From the NCBI GenBank assembly GCA_947174705.1, contig CAMWKB010000010.1, positions 1-37,843 of the forward strand: a stretch of DNA of 37,843 nt. Reading direction: 5' to 3'. The notes below the pieces were generated by a model, which was given only the letters and a program-made list of their open reading frames with translations, was not told the origin of the DNA and searched no databases. This document shows positions 1 through 6,982 of the stretch, piece by piece (the first letter of the stretch is position 1; each line of letters starts with the position of its first letter). This stretch comes from an uncultured Lachnospiraceae bacterium (GTDB taxonomy: Bacteria; Bacillota; Clostridia; Lachnospirales; Lachnospiraceae). Both the position numbers and the translations under genes were made by a program.

Positions 1-511
1 TTGGACTAAAATTATCATTATAATTATTCCTAGAAATATAAGAAAAAATACAACTTTCTCCCACGGGATTAGATATAAAAAAATCATTTTTAAAGCTATA
101 CGGTAAATCTATTTCTTTTATATATTGCAACATTATGGCATTCAATGCATCGCCATCATAAAGTTTTACTTCATATTGAATTTTTTCTGTAAAGCTATTG
201 ATTTCCCGAATAGCTATGTCCGTAAATGGAGAAACTGAGAAAATCATGACCTTCTTAACATCTTCTGCAATAGCCATTACAAAAGTCTTTGCAATATCAC
301 TAGTAGCAAGAGCATCAGAATAGTTTTTACATTCTGCCCAATATTCATCACTACTTTTTGTGATGCATACGAAATCTTTTCCACCATCTCTCGTCTTTGG
401 TGTATGGGTATATTCCTCTAAGGGAAACATAACTTTAAGTAATTCTTCGATTATTTGTTCAAACGCATATCCGTCTTTTTCAATTTTCTGCCAGCATAAT
501 AGCCGATTCAT
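1..511 (-). CDS. PD-(D/E)XK (Mrr-like) nuclease-domain protein, partial at left edge
   Basis: The reading frame is open for 170 codons from an ATG at 509-511 to the window edge, so the C-terminus is missing. GAGG lies about 8 bases upstream of the ATG. The visible part matches a restriction-endonuclease fold: a Gly-Gly-Lys-Asp segment, then a Trp-Ala-Glu-Cys-Lys stretch giving the typical D...ExK catalytic core, then helix/strand segments resembling Mrr_cat (KKVMIFSVSPFTDIAIREIN). In known proteins such a domain is often the N-terminal effector of a larger multidomain defence protein (STAND ATPases, type IV restriction), but the partner domain here lies outside the window. The function as a DNA-cleaving defence protein is inferred. 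A low-complexity or alternative nuclease fold is unlikely given the D-GKD-ECK spacing. Confidence 0.7.
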   Translation of the reverse strand, partial: MNRLLCWQKIEKDGYAFEQIIEELLKVMFPLEEYTHTPKTRDGGKDFVCITKSSDEYWAECKNYSDALATSDIAKTFVMAIAEDVKKVMIFSVSPFTDIAIREINSFTEKIQYEVKLYDGDALNAIMLQYIKEIDLPYSFKNDFFISNPVGESCIFSYISRNNYNDNFSP

Positions 512-563
512 GCATATACCTCATATTAAGTTTATCTGTGAGAAAGTTTTTTACATTTTTCAT

Positions 564-592
564 ATAATGGATAACTCTAAATTATCCGTCAA
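564..592 (-). promoter_or_regulatory. Candidate promoter with dyad for the left-edge nuclease gene
   Basis: On the minus strand TTGACG (587-592) is followed after 17 bases by CATTAT (564-569). The spacer holds a perfect 6-base dyad, GGATAA (569-574) and TTATCC (582-587), which could be an operator. It lies about 50 bases upstream of the start at 511. No regulator can be assigned. Confidence 0.4.
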
Positions 593-760
593 CCGCAAAC
601 ATCACCCATTTAACACAATCAAAAATATTTCCCCCTTTATTCTAACCCTCAATCGCTTAGTAGGCATTCCAAATTACTAATATATGGTCCAATCATTTAT
701 AACCATTAGTTGCCTATAGCTTGTAAAAAATCACCAGAAAGTTGATGTCCCAAACTTTTT
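593..760. other. Intergenic stretch without recognisable gene
   Basis: This AT-rich stretch lies between the divergently placed nuclease promoter and the decayed regulator. No ribosome binding site with an open frame, no RNA gene and no strong hairpin was seen. Confidence 0.5.
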
Positions 761-768
761 AGGTTTGA

Positions 769-774
769 TATAAT
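769..774 (+). promoter_or_regulatory. Extended -10 upstream of the decayed XRE gene
   Basis: A TATAAT preceded by TG at one base distance forms an extended -10 element about 30 bases ahead of the ATG of the decayed regulator. No good -35 is present. It may be a remnant promoter. Confidence 0.35.
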
Positions 775-800
775 TTACAGGAACGCTAGGGGATATTTCT

Positions 801-998
801 ATGAAACTATCTGAAAAAATATAGATACTAAAAAAAGAATTACTCACAAGAAGAATTGGCCGCTATCTGTAATGTGAGCCGACAATCTATTTCTAATTAG
901 GCGGCTAATATTCACTTCTGGAAATAGAAAGTTTGTAATGAATGCAGAGAATTTCAGATGCCGATATAAATTGGAGCGAATAAATCAAGAAGAATTTT
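801..998 (+). pseudogene. Decayed XRE-family (HTH_3) transcriptional regulator
   Basis: The ATG at 801 opens MKLSEKI, then an in-frame TAG replaces the usual Gln/Arg codon, followed by ILKK. A shift of frame then gives NYSQEELAAICNVSRQSISN, the classic helix-turn-helix of XRE regulators (compare MKLSEKIQKLRKEN-YSQEELAEKLNVSRQAISKWE, known for the family). The expected Trp after SISN is a TAG stop. A further frame carries AANIHFWK, again stopped. A short tail ending RINQEEF-stop at about 997 may be its end. At least three inactivating lesions are visible, so no product is expected. It sits next to the acetyltransferase/MATE operon and may once have regulated it; that link is inference. Confidence 0.75.
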
Positions 999-1000
999 AA

Positions 1001-1029
1001 TGAACACACAATAGAAATATAACTATAAT
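1001..1029 (+). promoter_or_regulatory. Promoter of the acetyltransferase-MATE operon
   Basis: TGAACA (1001-1006) and TATAAT (1024-1029) are separated by exactly 17 bases. A start near 1036 would give a leader of about 108 bases that contains the short leader ORF and the attenuator stem. Confidence 0.5.
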
Positions 1030-1078
1030 TATGTTATTATATTAACGCCATAAATTAAAAGTTAAGAGGTGGTATACA

Positions 1079-1126
1079 GTGAAACGCTGCATTGTAGTGA
1101 CTGATATAGTCAAACAAATTTATTAA
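1079..1126 (+). CDS. 15-residue leader peptide of a translational attenuator
   Basis: A GTG start at 1079 follows AAGAGGTGG (1064-1072) at 6-base spacing and encodes [15 protein letters not shown], then TAA at 1124. Short leader ORFs in this position control drug-inducible resistance genes (ermC, ermA, cat) through ribosome stalling. Codons 8-12 of this leader form the left arm of a perfect stem with the downstream start-codon region. Residues 4-7 (CIVV) resemble the IAVV stall motif of ErmA-type leaders. A ribosome with codon 7 in its P site would cover roughly up to base 1112, exactly the left arm. Translation and stalling are inferred from the layout; the inducing drug is unknown. Confidence 0.65.
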   Translation: MKRCIVVTDIVKQIY

Positions 1127-1156
1127 ATTTCGGAGGTTTAAAAATGACTATATCAG
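1101..1156 (+). promoter_or_regulatory. Start-codon-sequestering stem (attenuator)
   Basis: CTGATATAGTCA (1101-1112) is the perfect reverse complement of TGACTATATCAG (1145-1156). The right arm includes the UG of the acetyltransferase ATG (1144-1146) and its first codons, and the 32-base loop carries the ribosome binding site (CGGAGG, 1131-1136). A smaller competing hairpin exists inside the left arm, TGACT (1098-1102) with AGTCA (1108-1112). This is the geometry of translational attenuation. Confidence 0.7.
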
Positions 1157-1773
1157 AAAATAAAATATATCCCCGTACAGGAGATACACAAACTATATAT
1201 CTTAAAAACGTAATTACAAATCCCAATATTACTGTAGGCGATTATACAATGTATAACGATTTCGTAAATGACCCAAGGGATTTTCAAAAAAATAATGTGT
1301 TGTATCATTATCCAATCAATCATGACAGGCTCATTATTGGTAAATTTTGTTCTATAGCTTGTGGTGCGAAATTCATTTTTACAAGTGCCAATCATACGCT
1401 GAGATCTCTTTCAACTTATCCGTTTCCACTGTTTTTTGAGGAATGGGGGTTGGACAAAGCAGATGTTGCAGATTCGTGGGACAACAAAGGTGATATTGTT
1501 GTTGGCAACGATGTGTGGATTGGATATGAAGCTGTCATTATGTCAGGCGTTACCATCGGTGACGGAGCCATCATTGGCACACGTGCGGTAGTGACAAAGG
1601 ATATTCCACCCTATACCATTGTCGGCGGTGTACCTGCAAAACCGATAAGAAAGCGGTTTGCTGATGATATTGTTGCTTCATTGCTTGATATAAAATGGTG
1701 GGAATGGGAAACTGAAAAAATCAAAAGAAATATTTCTGAAATTCAAAATGGCTATATTAATGAGTTATGCTAA
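1144..1773 (+). CDS. Vat/CatB-type xenobiotic O-acetyltransferase
   Basis: A 209-residue left-handed beta-helix (hexapeptide repeat) acetyltransferase of the XAT class, which transfers acetyl from acetyl-CoA to a drug hydroxyl (streptogramin A for Vat proteins, chloramphenicol for CatB types). Seen in the sequence: YHYP, then [12 protein letters not shown], the [13 protein letters not shown] segment whose His is the catalytic base in the family, then [12 protein letters not shown] and hexapeptide turns, and the WWEWETEKI tail typical of Vat/CatB proteins. Its length equals that of the family. CGGAGG lies 7 bases before the ATG, but the start is sequestered by the leader stem. The MATE gene follows 18 bases after the stop, so the two form a likely drug-resistance operon. 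The exact substrate cannot be told from sequence. Confidence 0.88.
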   Translation: MTISENKIYPRTGDTQTIYLKNVITNPNITVGDYTMYNDFVNDPRDFQKNNVLYHYPINHDRLIIGKFCSIACGAKFIFTSANHTLRSLSTYPFPLFFEEWGLDKADVADSWDNKGDIVVGNDVWIGYEAVIMSGVTIGDGAIIGTRAVVTKDIPPYTIVGGVPAKPIRKRFADDIVASLLDIKWWEWETEKIKRNISEIQNGYINELC

Positions 1774-1791
1774 CTTTCGGAGCGACTGAAA

Positions 1792-3153
1792 ATGAAACTA
1801 TACGATAAAACACAGATAGACCAGAAAAATCTTTTATTTGACAATAAGACGCTATTTTGGCTGATTTTACCAATCGTTATAGAGCAGCTTTTAAACTCCC
1901 TGATGGGACTGGTTGACACTATGATGGTAACTTCAGTTGGAAGCGAGGCAATAGCTGCGGTATCGCTTGTAGATTCAATCAATAATCTTGTCATACAGAT
2001 TTTTTCGGCAATGGCAGCTGGTGCGGCAATCGTCTGTTCACAGTATATCGGAAGCGGGAACAAAAAGGAAAGCTGCAGGGCTGCGGAACAGGTCGTACTT
2101 ACGGTACTCGTAATTTCGCTCTCAATCACGGCATTTTGTATTTTAGGCGGAGAGAGGCTCTTGCAGCTGATATTCGGAACGGTTGAAGACTCCGTAATGG
2201 AAAACGCTTTAATTTATTTTATGATAACGGTTATTTCCTATCCGTTTTTGGGGTTATTCAGCGCGGGTGCGGCTTTTTACAGGGCGTCAGGCAACTCAAA
2301 GTTCCCGACAAAGGTATCCGTTATTTCAAATGTCATAAACGTTACTGGTAACGCATTGTTTATATATGGTTTCAAGTGGGGCGTAGCAGGAGCTGCTTTT
2401 GCTACGCTCTTAGCAAGAGTATTCAGTACAGTCGTCATTTACTACTGCCTAAGAAAGCCAAAACAGACAATCATAGTAAGGGACTATTTAAGAATCCGCC
2501 CCGATATAACGCTCATATTGGCAATAATGGCAATAGGCGTTCCGGCAGGAATTGAAAACGGTATGTTCCAGTTTGGAAAGCTTGCTGTTCAGTCTACGGT
2601 TTCAACACTGGGAACTATAGCAATATCTGCACAGGCAATGACAGATATTTTCGAACTGGTAAACGGTATTTTTAGTAATAGTGTAGGTATCGGACTTATG
2701 ACAGTGGTAGGTCAGTGCATCGGTGCGCGCCGGACAGAGGAAGCAAAGTATTATTTCGTAAAATTAATGGGCGTCGCAGGGATAGGCGTATTGGTATCAT
2801 GTCTTTTAGTGCTTGCAATTACAAAACCGGTAACATTGCTTAGCGGCATGGAACCTGAGGCTGCAGAAATGTGTTTTAAGATGGTTACGGCAATGACAAT
2901 TGTAAAACCGTTTATATGGGTAGGCGCATTTGGTCTGCCATATGGCTTTAGGGCGGCAGGTGACGTTAAATTTTCTATGATAGTTTCCGTCTGCAGCATG
3001 TGGGTATGCCGCGTAGGACTTTGCATCTTCTTAGTGAGAGGGCTTCATTTTGGACTTATGGGAGTATGGCTTGGAATATTTGTTGACTGGATTGTCAGGG
3101 CGTCTATCTTGTCAATGCGGTTTTTGAGTGGGAAGTGGCTTCATAAAGTTTAA
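1792..3153 (+). CDS. MATE family multidrug/Na+ antiporter
   Basis: A 453-residue polytopic membrane protein of the MATE superfamily, normally about 12 transmembrane helices in two inverted halves, which exports cationic drugs or metabolites using Na+ or H+. It begins with the family pattern LFWLILPIVIEQLLNSLMGLVDTMMV and QYIGSGNKKES, and the second half repeats it (GIGLMTVVGQCIGARRTEEA). Length is normal and no lesion is seen. GGAG lies 9 bases before the ATG. It follows the acetyltransferase by 18 bases without a terminator, so it should share that gene's leader-dependent transcript, and combined modification plus export of one drug class is a reasonable inference. Confidence 0.9.
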   Translation: MKLYDKTQIDQKNLLFDNKTLFWLILPIVIEQLLNSLMGLVDTMMVTSVGSEAIAAVSLVDSINNLVIQIFSAMAAGAAIVCSQYIGSGNKKESCRAAEQVVLTVLVISLSITAFCILGGERLLQLIFGTVEDSVMENALIYFMITVISYPFLGLFSAGAAFYRASGNSKFPTKVSVISNVINVTGNALFIYGFKWGVAGAAFATLLARVFSTVVIYYCLRKPKQTIIVRDYLRIRPDITLILAIMAIGVPAGIENGMFQFGKLAVQSTVSTLGTIAISAQAMTDIFELVNGIFSNSVGIGLMTVVGQCIGARRTEEAKYYFVKLMGVAGIGVLVSCLLVLAITKPVTLLSGMEPEAAEMCFKMVTAMTIVKPFIWVGAFGLPYGFRAAGDVKFSMIVSVCSMWVCRVGLCIFLVRGLHFGLMGVWLGIFVDWIVRASILSMRFLSGKWLHKV

Positions 3154-3221
3154 AATTTATGTTCTATTTCATTATATTATTGATGATGAAATGCATGTAT
3201 AAAATGTGAGGGATTTATAAA

Positions 3222-3253
3222 GTTTATCATGTAAAAATGATAGACCTTTTTAT
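3222..3253 (+). terminator. Rho-independent terminator after the MATE gene
   Basis: GTTTATCAT (3222-3230) pairs with ATGATAGAC (3237-3245) with one G-U pair around a 6-base loop, followed by CTTTTTATT. Confidence 0.65.
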
Positions 3254-3331
3254 TATGTGTGTTGTATTTTAATTGCTCAAAAAGCTTGTCAAATTATATC
3301 AATAAAAGTAGAGTATTTTATACGTTCATGG

Positions 3332-3337
3332 TATAAT
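3332..3337 (+). promoter_or_regulatory. Extended -10 promoter for the EcsC-family gene
   Basis: TGGTATAAT is an extended -10 element (TGnTATAAT) about 45 bases ahead of the start at 3381. The -35 region is weak. Confidence 0.45.
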
Positions 3338-3380
3338 TGCATAAATGATAAATTAGTAGTTGTTGAAAGGATTTTAGGTA

Positions 3381-4115
3381 ATGGACATCAAAGAGAAAAA
3401 ACGAGCAATAACACAAGAGGAAATTATGAGTCTTCTTGATGCTTGTTATGAGAAATGCTTAAACGGTATACCAAAAGTCAGTCCGAGTGTTGAAGATATG
3501 GCCAATGACTATTTAAAAAAATATAAATCGACAGAAGATGCCTGTAAAGCAATGTTGCGAAACCAAATTGTTAAATGCACAACATCTGGTGTGGTGACAG
3601 GATTCGGAGGTTTTATTACCATGCCTGTTGCAATTCCAGCAAATATTTCTAGTGTAATTTACGTGCAAATGCGTATGATTGCCTGTGTTGCATATATTGC
3701 AGGTTATGAATTGAACAGCGATCAGACACAAACTTTTGTTTACGCATGTCTAGCGGGTGTAGCAGTCAATGGCTTATTAAAACAAGCTGGTATAAAATTT
3801 GGTGTTAAATTTGCAAATGGACTTATTAAAAAAATCCCAGGCAAGGTATTGACCAAAATAAATCAAAAGGTGGGATTTAGATTCATTACCAAATTTGGCA
3901 CAAAAGGAATTGTCAATTTGGGAAAACTTCTTCCGGGTGTAGGGGCTATCGTAGGTGGTGGTCTAGATTTAGCAGAAACCAAGGTGATCGCCGACCGTGC
4001 TTATAAATGGTTTTTAAAAGGTGATTTTTCTATCAAAGGGGAGCCAGAGCAAGAGCCAATAGACATTGATTATATAGATTTTGAAAATGTAACAGAAACC
4101 TATGAAGATCAATAA
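3381..4115 (+). CDS. EcsC family protein
   Basis: A 244-residue protein resembling the EcsC family: a central segment FGGFITMPVAIPANISSVIYVQMRMIACVAYIAGY with two hydrophobic helices, then KIPGKVLTKINQKVGFRFITKFGTKGIVNLGKLLPGVGAIVGGGLD, a Gly-rich amphipathic/hydrophobic region, and an acidic C-terminal tail. EcsC-domain proteins are found in many Firmicutes and often in phage-defence or mobile settings, but their biochemistry is not established. In Bacillus EcsC is linked to the EcsAB ABC transporter, which is absent here. It has its own extended -10 promoter and is monocistronic, converging on galT. AAAGGA lies upstream of the ATG at a somewhat long distance. Function unknown; the family call is fairly firm. 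Confidence 0.8.
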   Translation: MDIKEKKRAITQEEIMSLLDACYEKCLNGIPKVSPSVEDMANDYLKKYKSTEDACKAMLRNQIVKCTTSGVVTGFGGFITMPVAIPANISSVIYVQMRMIACVAYIAGYELNSDQTQTFVYACLAGVAVNGLLKQAGIKFGVKFANGLIKKIPGKVLTKINQKVGFRFITKFGTKGIVNLGKLLPGVGAIVGGGLDLAETKVIADRAYKWFLKGDFSIKGEPEQEPIDIDYIDFENVTETYEDQ

Positions 4116-4204
4116 TCTGAATACAAAATAAATGTAATATATAAATACATATACAGCAACCGATAGCACAAAATATGAGAAAGAATGAAAAAAATAATAA
4201 TAGA

Positions 4205-4247
4205 CAAAACGAGGTTACTCTTGCTCCTGCAGCGTAACCCCGTTTTG
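4205..4247. terminator. Bidirectional terminator between ecsC-like gene and galT
   Basis: CAAAACG (4205-4211) plus GGTTAC (4213-4218) pair with GTAACC (4234-4239) plus CGTTTTG (4241-4247), with one internal mismatch. On the minus strand the stem is followed by TCTATTATTATTTTTTT, so it serves at least the galK-galT transcript. Confidence 0.75.
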
Positions 4248-4258
4248 CAATAGCTTAT

Positions 4259-5767
4259 TTACTTATTATTCAACGACTCCACAAACCTATCAAACGCCGC
4301 CTGTCCATCTTCGGTTCTCTTATAAACGCCGGCATCCTCTAATACTCTCATGAACACATCCCCGATTTCCTTATGTAAAATGTCCATTATATTGTCCTTA
4401 TTAACATCACTGTAATTAGGGAGAAAAGCCTCAACCCAATCCGCATGTTTTTCTAAAACCTCGTCACTGCGTATATCTTTTTTCTCAAGGATAGCCTCAG
4501 CTAACTGCTCCATTTCACCTTTTAATCTGGCGGGCAGTACGGCAAGGCCCATAACTTCAATCAGACCAATATTTTCTTTCTTAATATGGTGCAGCTCTGC
4601 ATGAGGATGATAAACCCCGAGCGGATGCTCATCGGTCGTTATATTATTACGCAAAACTAAATCAAGCTCGAATTTATCTCCGCGCTTCCTTGCAATCGGA
4701 GTAATCGTATTGTGTGGCTCACCGTCTGTTTCGGCATAGATAAATGCCTCCTCATCGGTGTATCCTCTCCACGCATCCAGAATTACATCTGCAAGCGCAA
4801 TTAATCTGTCGGTATTTTCCGAAGAAATACGGATTACGGACATAGGCCAGTTGACAATTCCTGCTTCAACATCCTCAAATCCTTTGATTGTACATTTCCT
4901 TTCGATAGGAGCCTTAGCCATTGCGAATTCATAGTGCCCGCCCTGGAAATGGTCGTGGCTTAAAATAGAACCTCCTACAATCGGCAAATCGGCATTTGAA
5001 CCAACAAAATAATGAGGAAACTGTTTTACAAAATCGAAGAGCTTGCAAAACGTATCATGCTCAATCTTCATTGGAATATGTTTGGAATTAAAAACTATAC
5101 AATGCTCATTATAGTATACATATGGTGAATACTGAAAGCCCCATCTGCTTCCATTAATAGTAACCGGTATGATTCTATGGTTCTGTCTTGCAGGATGATT
5201 TACCCTGCCCGCATATCCCTCATTTTCCATGCACAATAAGCATTTAGGATAGCCGCTTTGCTTTGCCGTTTTAGCTGCGGCAATCGCCTTGGGATCTTTT
5301 TCCGGTTTGGATAAATTGATTGTAATATCCAAATCGCCATACTTAGTAGGCGCAATCCATTTCTGGTCTTTTTTAATACGATAACGCCTTATATAATCCG
5401 TATCCTGACTTAATTTATAAAAATAGTCTGTCGCTTCCTGCGGGCTTTTCTCATACTTTGCCTTAAAAGCTGCAATTACCTCGCTTGGTCTAGGAACCAA
5501 CAAGCTCATAATCTTAGTATCAAACAAATCACGATACACGATACTATTCTCAGTCATAATCCCCTGCTCATACGCATAATCCATCATTTCGGAGAGAACT
5601 GTTTCCAGCTCATCTTCAGCCATTGTGACATCTGTGTCAATTTCTTCCAGTTCATCCAAACGGAAAAGTTCCAGCAGACGGTTAATTGTATACGTCTTAT
5701 CCTCTTCCTCAATCAAATTGGTCTGCAATGCGTATTGAACTAATTTCCTAATATTATTTTGAATCAT
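4259..5767 (-). CDS. galT: Galactose-1-phosphate uridylyltransferase, class II
   Basis: GalT transfers UMP from UDP-glucose to galactose-1-phosphate in the Leloir pathway. The 502-residue length and sequence fit the Firmicutes class II GalT, which is distinct from the shorter E. coli type. The catalytic HxHxQ signature is seen as HDHFQ (residues 271-275), preceded by VGGSILS, and the segment ending KCLLCMENEGYAGRVNHPARQNHR is typical of the class. GGAGG lies 6 bases before the ATG. It follows galK by 22 bases and ends before a strong terminator. No galE or aldose epimerase gene is in the window, so the pathway must be completed elsewhere. Confidence 0.96.
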   Translation of the reverse strand: MIQNNIRKLVQYALQTNLIEEEDKTYTINRLLELFRLDELEEIDTDVTMAEDELETVLSEMMDYAYEQGIMTENSIVYRDLFDTKIMSLLVPRPSEVIAAFKAKYEKSPQEATDYFYKLSQDTDYIRRYRIKKDQKWIAPTKYGDLDITINLSKPEKDPKAIAAAKTAKQSGYPKCLLCMENEGYAGRVNHPARQNHRIIPVTINGSRWGFQYSPYVYYNEHCIVFNSKHIPMKIEHDTFCKLFDFVKQFPHYFVGSNADLPIVGGSILSHDHFQGGHYEFAMAKAPIERKCTIKGFEDVEAGIVNWPMSVIRISSENTDRLIALADVILDAWRGYTDEEAFIYAETDGEPHNTITPIARKRGDKFELDLVLRNNITTDEHPLGVYHPHAELHHIKKENIGLIEVMGLAVLPARLKGEMEQLAEAILEKKDIRSDEVLEKHADWVEAFLPNYSDVNKDNIMDILHKEIGDVFMRVLEDAGVYKRTEDGQAAFDRFVESLNNK

Positions 5768-5789
5768 ATCTTACCTCCACCCCATTAAA

Positions 5790-6953
5790 TTACAATTTAC
5801 TCGGTCCGTTTCCAATTTCTACCACATAGAAATCAGCCTGCTTACCAACTCGCTCTTTATATACCGCTCCCAGCTTCTCCTTAAATTCCTCTACAGCTTC
5901 ATCCTTAACTATGCTGACCGTACATCCGCCAAAACCGGCTCCGGTGATACGTGAACCAATCACGCCCGGTATCTTCCATGCTTCTTCTACCAAAACATCA
6001 ACTTCCTCACAAGATACCTGATAGTCGTCACGCAAAGAAATATGGGACAGGTTCATCAACTCGCCAAAAAGCTTAACGTCGTTTTTCTTTAAAGCCGCAA
6101 CAGCCTTAATTGTTCTCTGATTTTCGTAAACGGCATGTTTTGCCCTTTTTATTCTTACTTCATCTTTAATAGCCGATTTATGCGCTTCAAACTCTTCTTC
6201 GGAAAGGTCGCCCAGCTCTTTAATATCCACAACGGTCTTAAGCTCCTCAAGAGCTGTTTCACATTCATTTCTTCTTGTGTTATATGAAGAATCCGTCAGC
6301 TTATGTTTTACGTTACTGTTAGTTACAACTATCTTAGCTCCTTCCAAAACAAGGGGTGCATATTCATAAGATAAATCTGCAGTATTAAGGAAAATGGCGT
6401 TATCCTTTTTACCCATTGCAGAAGCAAACTGATCCATAATTCCGCAGTTCATGCCATTGAAGTTATTCTCTGAATACTGTCCTATAAGCGCCAAATCAAT
6501 ATTCGTCACGTCAAAACCAAATAAGTCGCGAAGCATAAAACCTGTAAGCACTTCCAATGATGCAGAAGAAGATAAACCGGAGCCGTTCGGAATATTTCCA
6601 TTGAGCACAATATCCATACCGCATGGCATTTTGAATCCTCTTTTTTCAAAAGCCCACATAACGCCCTTAGGATAGTTCGTCCATTCAGCTTCTTTTTCCG
6701 GCTTCAAATCTATGATAGAAGATTCAATTACTCCCAGCTTGTCAAAATTCATGGAATATAAACGCAGCTTATCATCTTCCCTCTTTCTGGCTGCCGCATA
6801 TGTTCCTATTGTCAATGCGCAGGGAAAAACATGTCCACCGTTATAGTCCGTATGCTCGCCTATCATATTGACGCGGCCCGGTGCAAAATATACGCTTACC
6901 CCATCTGTGTCTCCAAAAATCTCTTCAAACTTTTTAAGAACTATTTCCTTCAT
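5790..6953 (-). CDS. galK: Galactokinase
   Basis: A 387-residue GHMP-superfamily kinase that phosphorylates galactose at C1 with ATP in the cytoplasm. All three signatures are present: GRVNMIGEHTDYNGG near the N-terminus (substrate binding), PNGSGLSSSASLEV (phosphate-binding motif 2) and GSRITGAGFGGCTVSIV near the C-terminus (motif 3). The length is normal. AAAGGAG sits about 9 bases before the ATG. It lies only 29 bases downstream of the GH25 muramidase stop with no hairpin in between and 22 bases ahead of galT, so all three genes may be on one transcript. Confidence 0.97.
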   Translation of the reverse strand: MKEIVLKKFEEIFGDTDGVSVYFAPGRVNMIGEHTDYNGGHVFPCALTIGTYAAARKREDDKLRLYSMNFDKLGVIESSIIDLKPEKEAEWTNYPKGVMWAFEKRGFKMPCGMDIVLNGNIPNGSGLSSSASLEVLTGFMLRDLFGFDVTNIDLALIGQYSENNFNGMNCGIMDQFASAMGKKDNAIFLNTADLSYEYAPLVLEGAKIVVTNSNVKHKLTDSSYNTRRNECETALEELKTVVDIKELGDLSEEEFEAHKSAIKDEVRIKRAKHAVYENQRTIKAVAALKKNDVKLFGELMNLSHISLRDDYQVSCEEVDVLVEEAWKIPGVIGSRITGAGFGGCTVSIVKDEAVEEFKEKLGAVYKERVGKQADFYVVEIGNGPSKL

Positions 6954-6982
6954 ACTTACGTCTCCTTTATTATTTTTTTAAC

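Noticed and set aside
360-680. 106-residue open frame on the plus strand at the left end
   Set aside because: It lies opposite the nuclease gene and its promoter, has no ribosome site and no recognisable domain.
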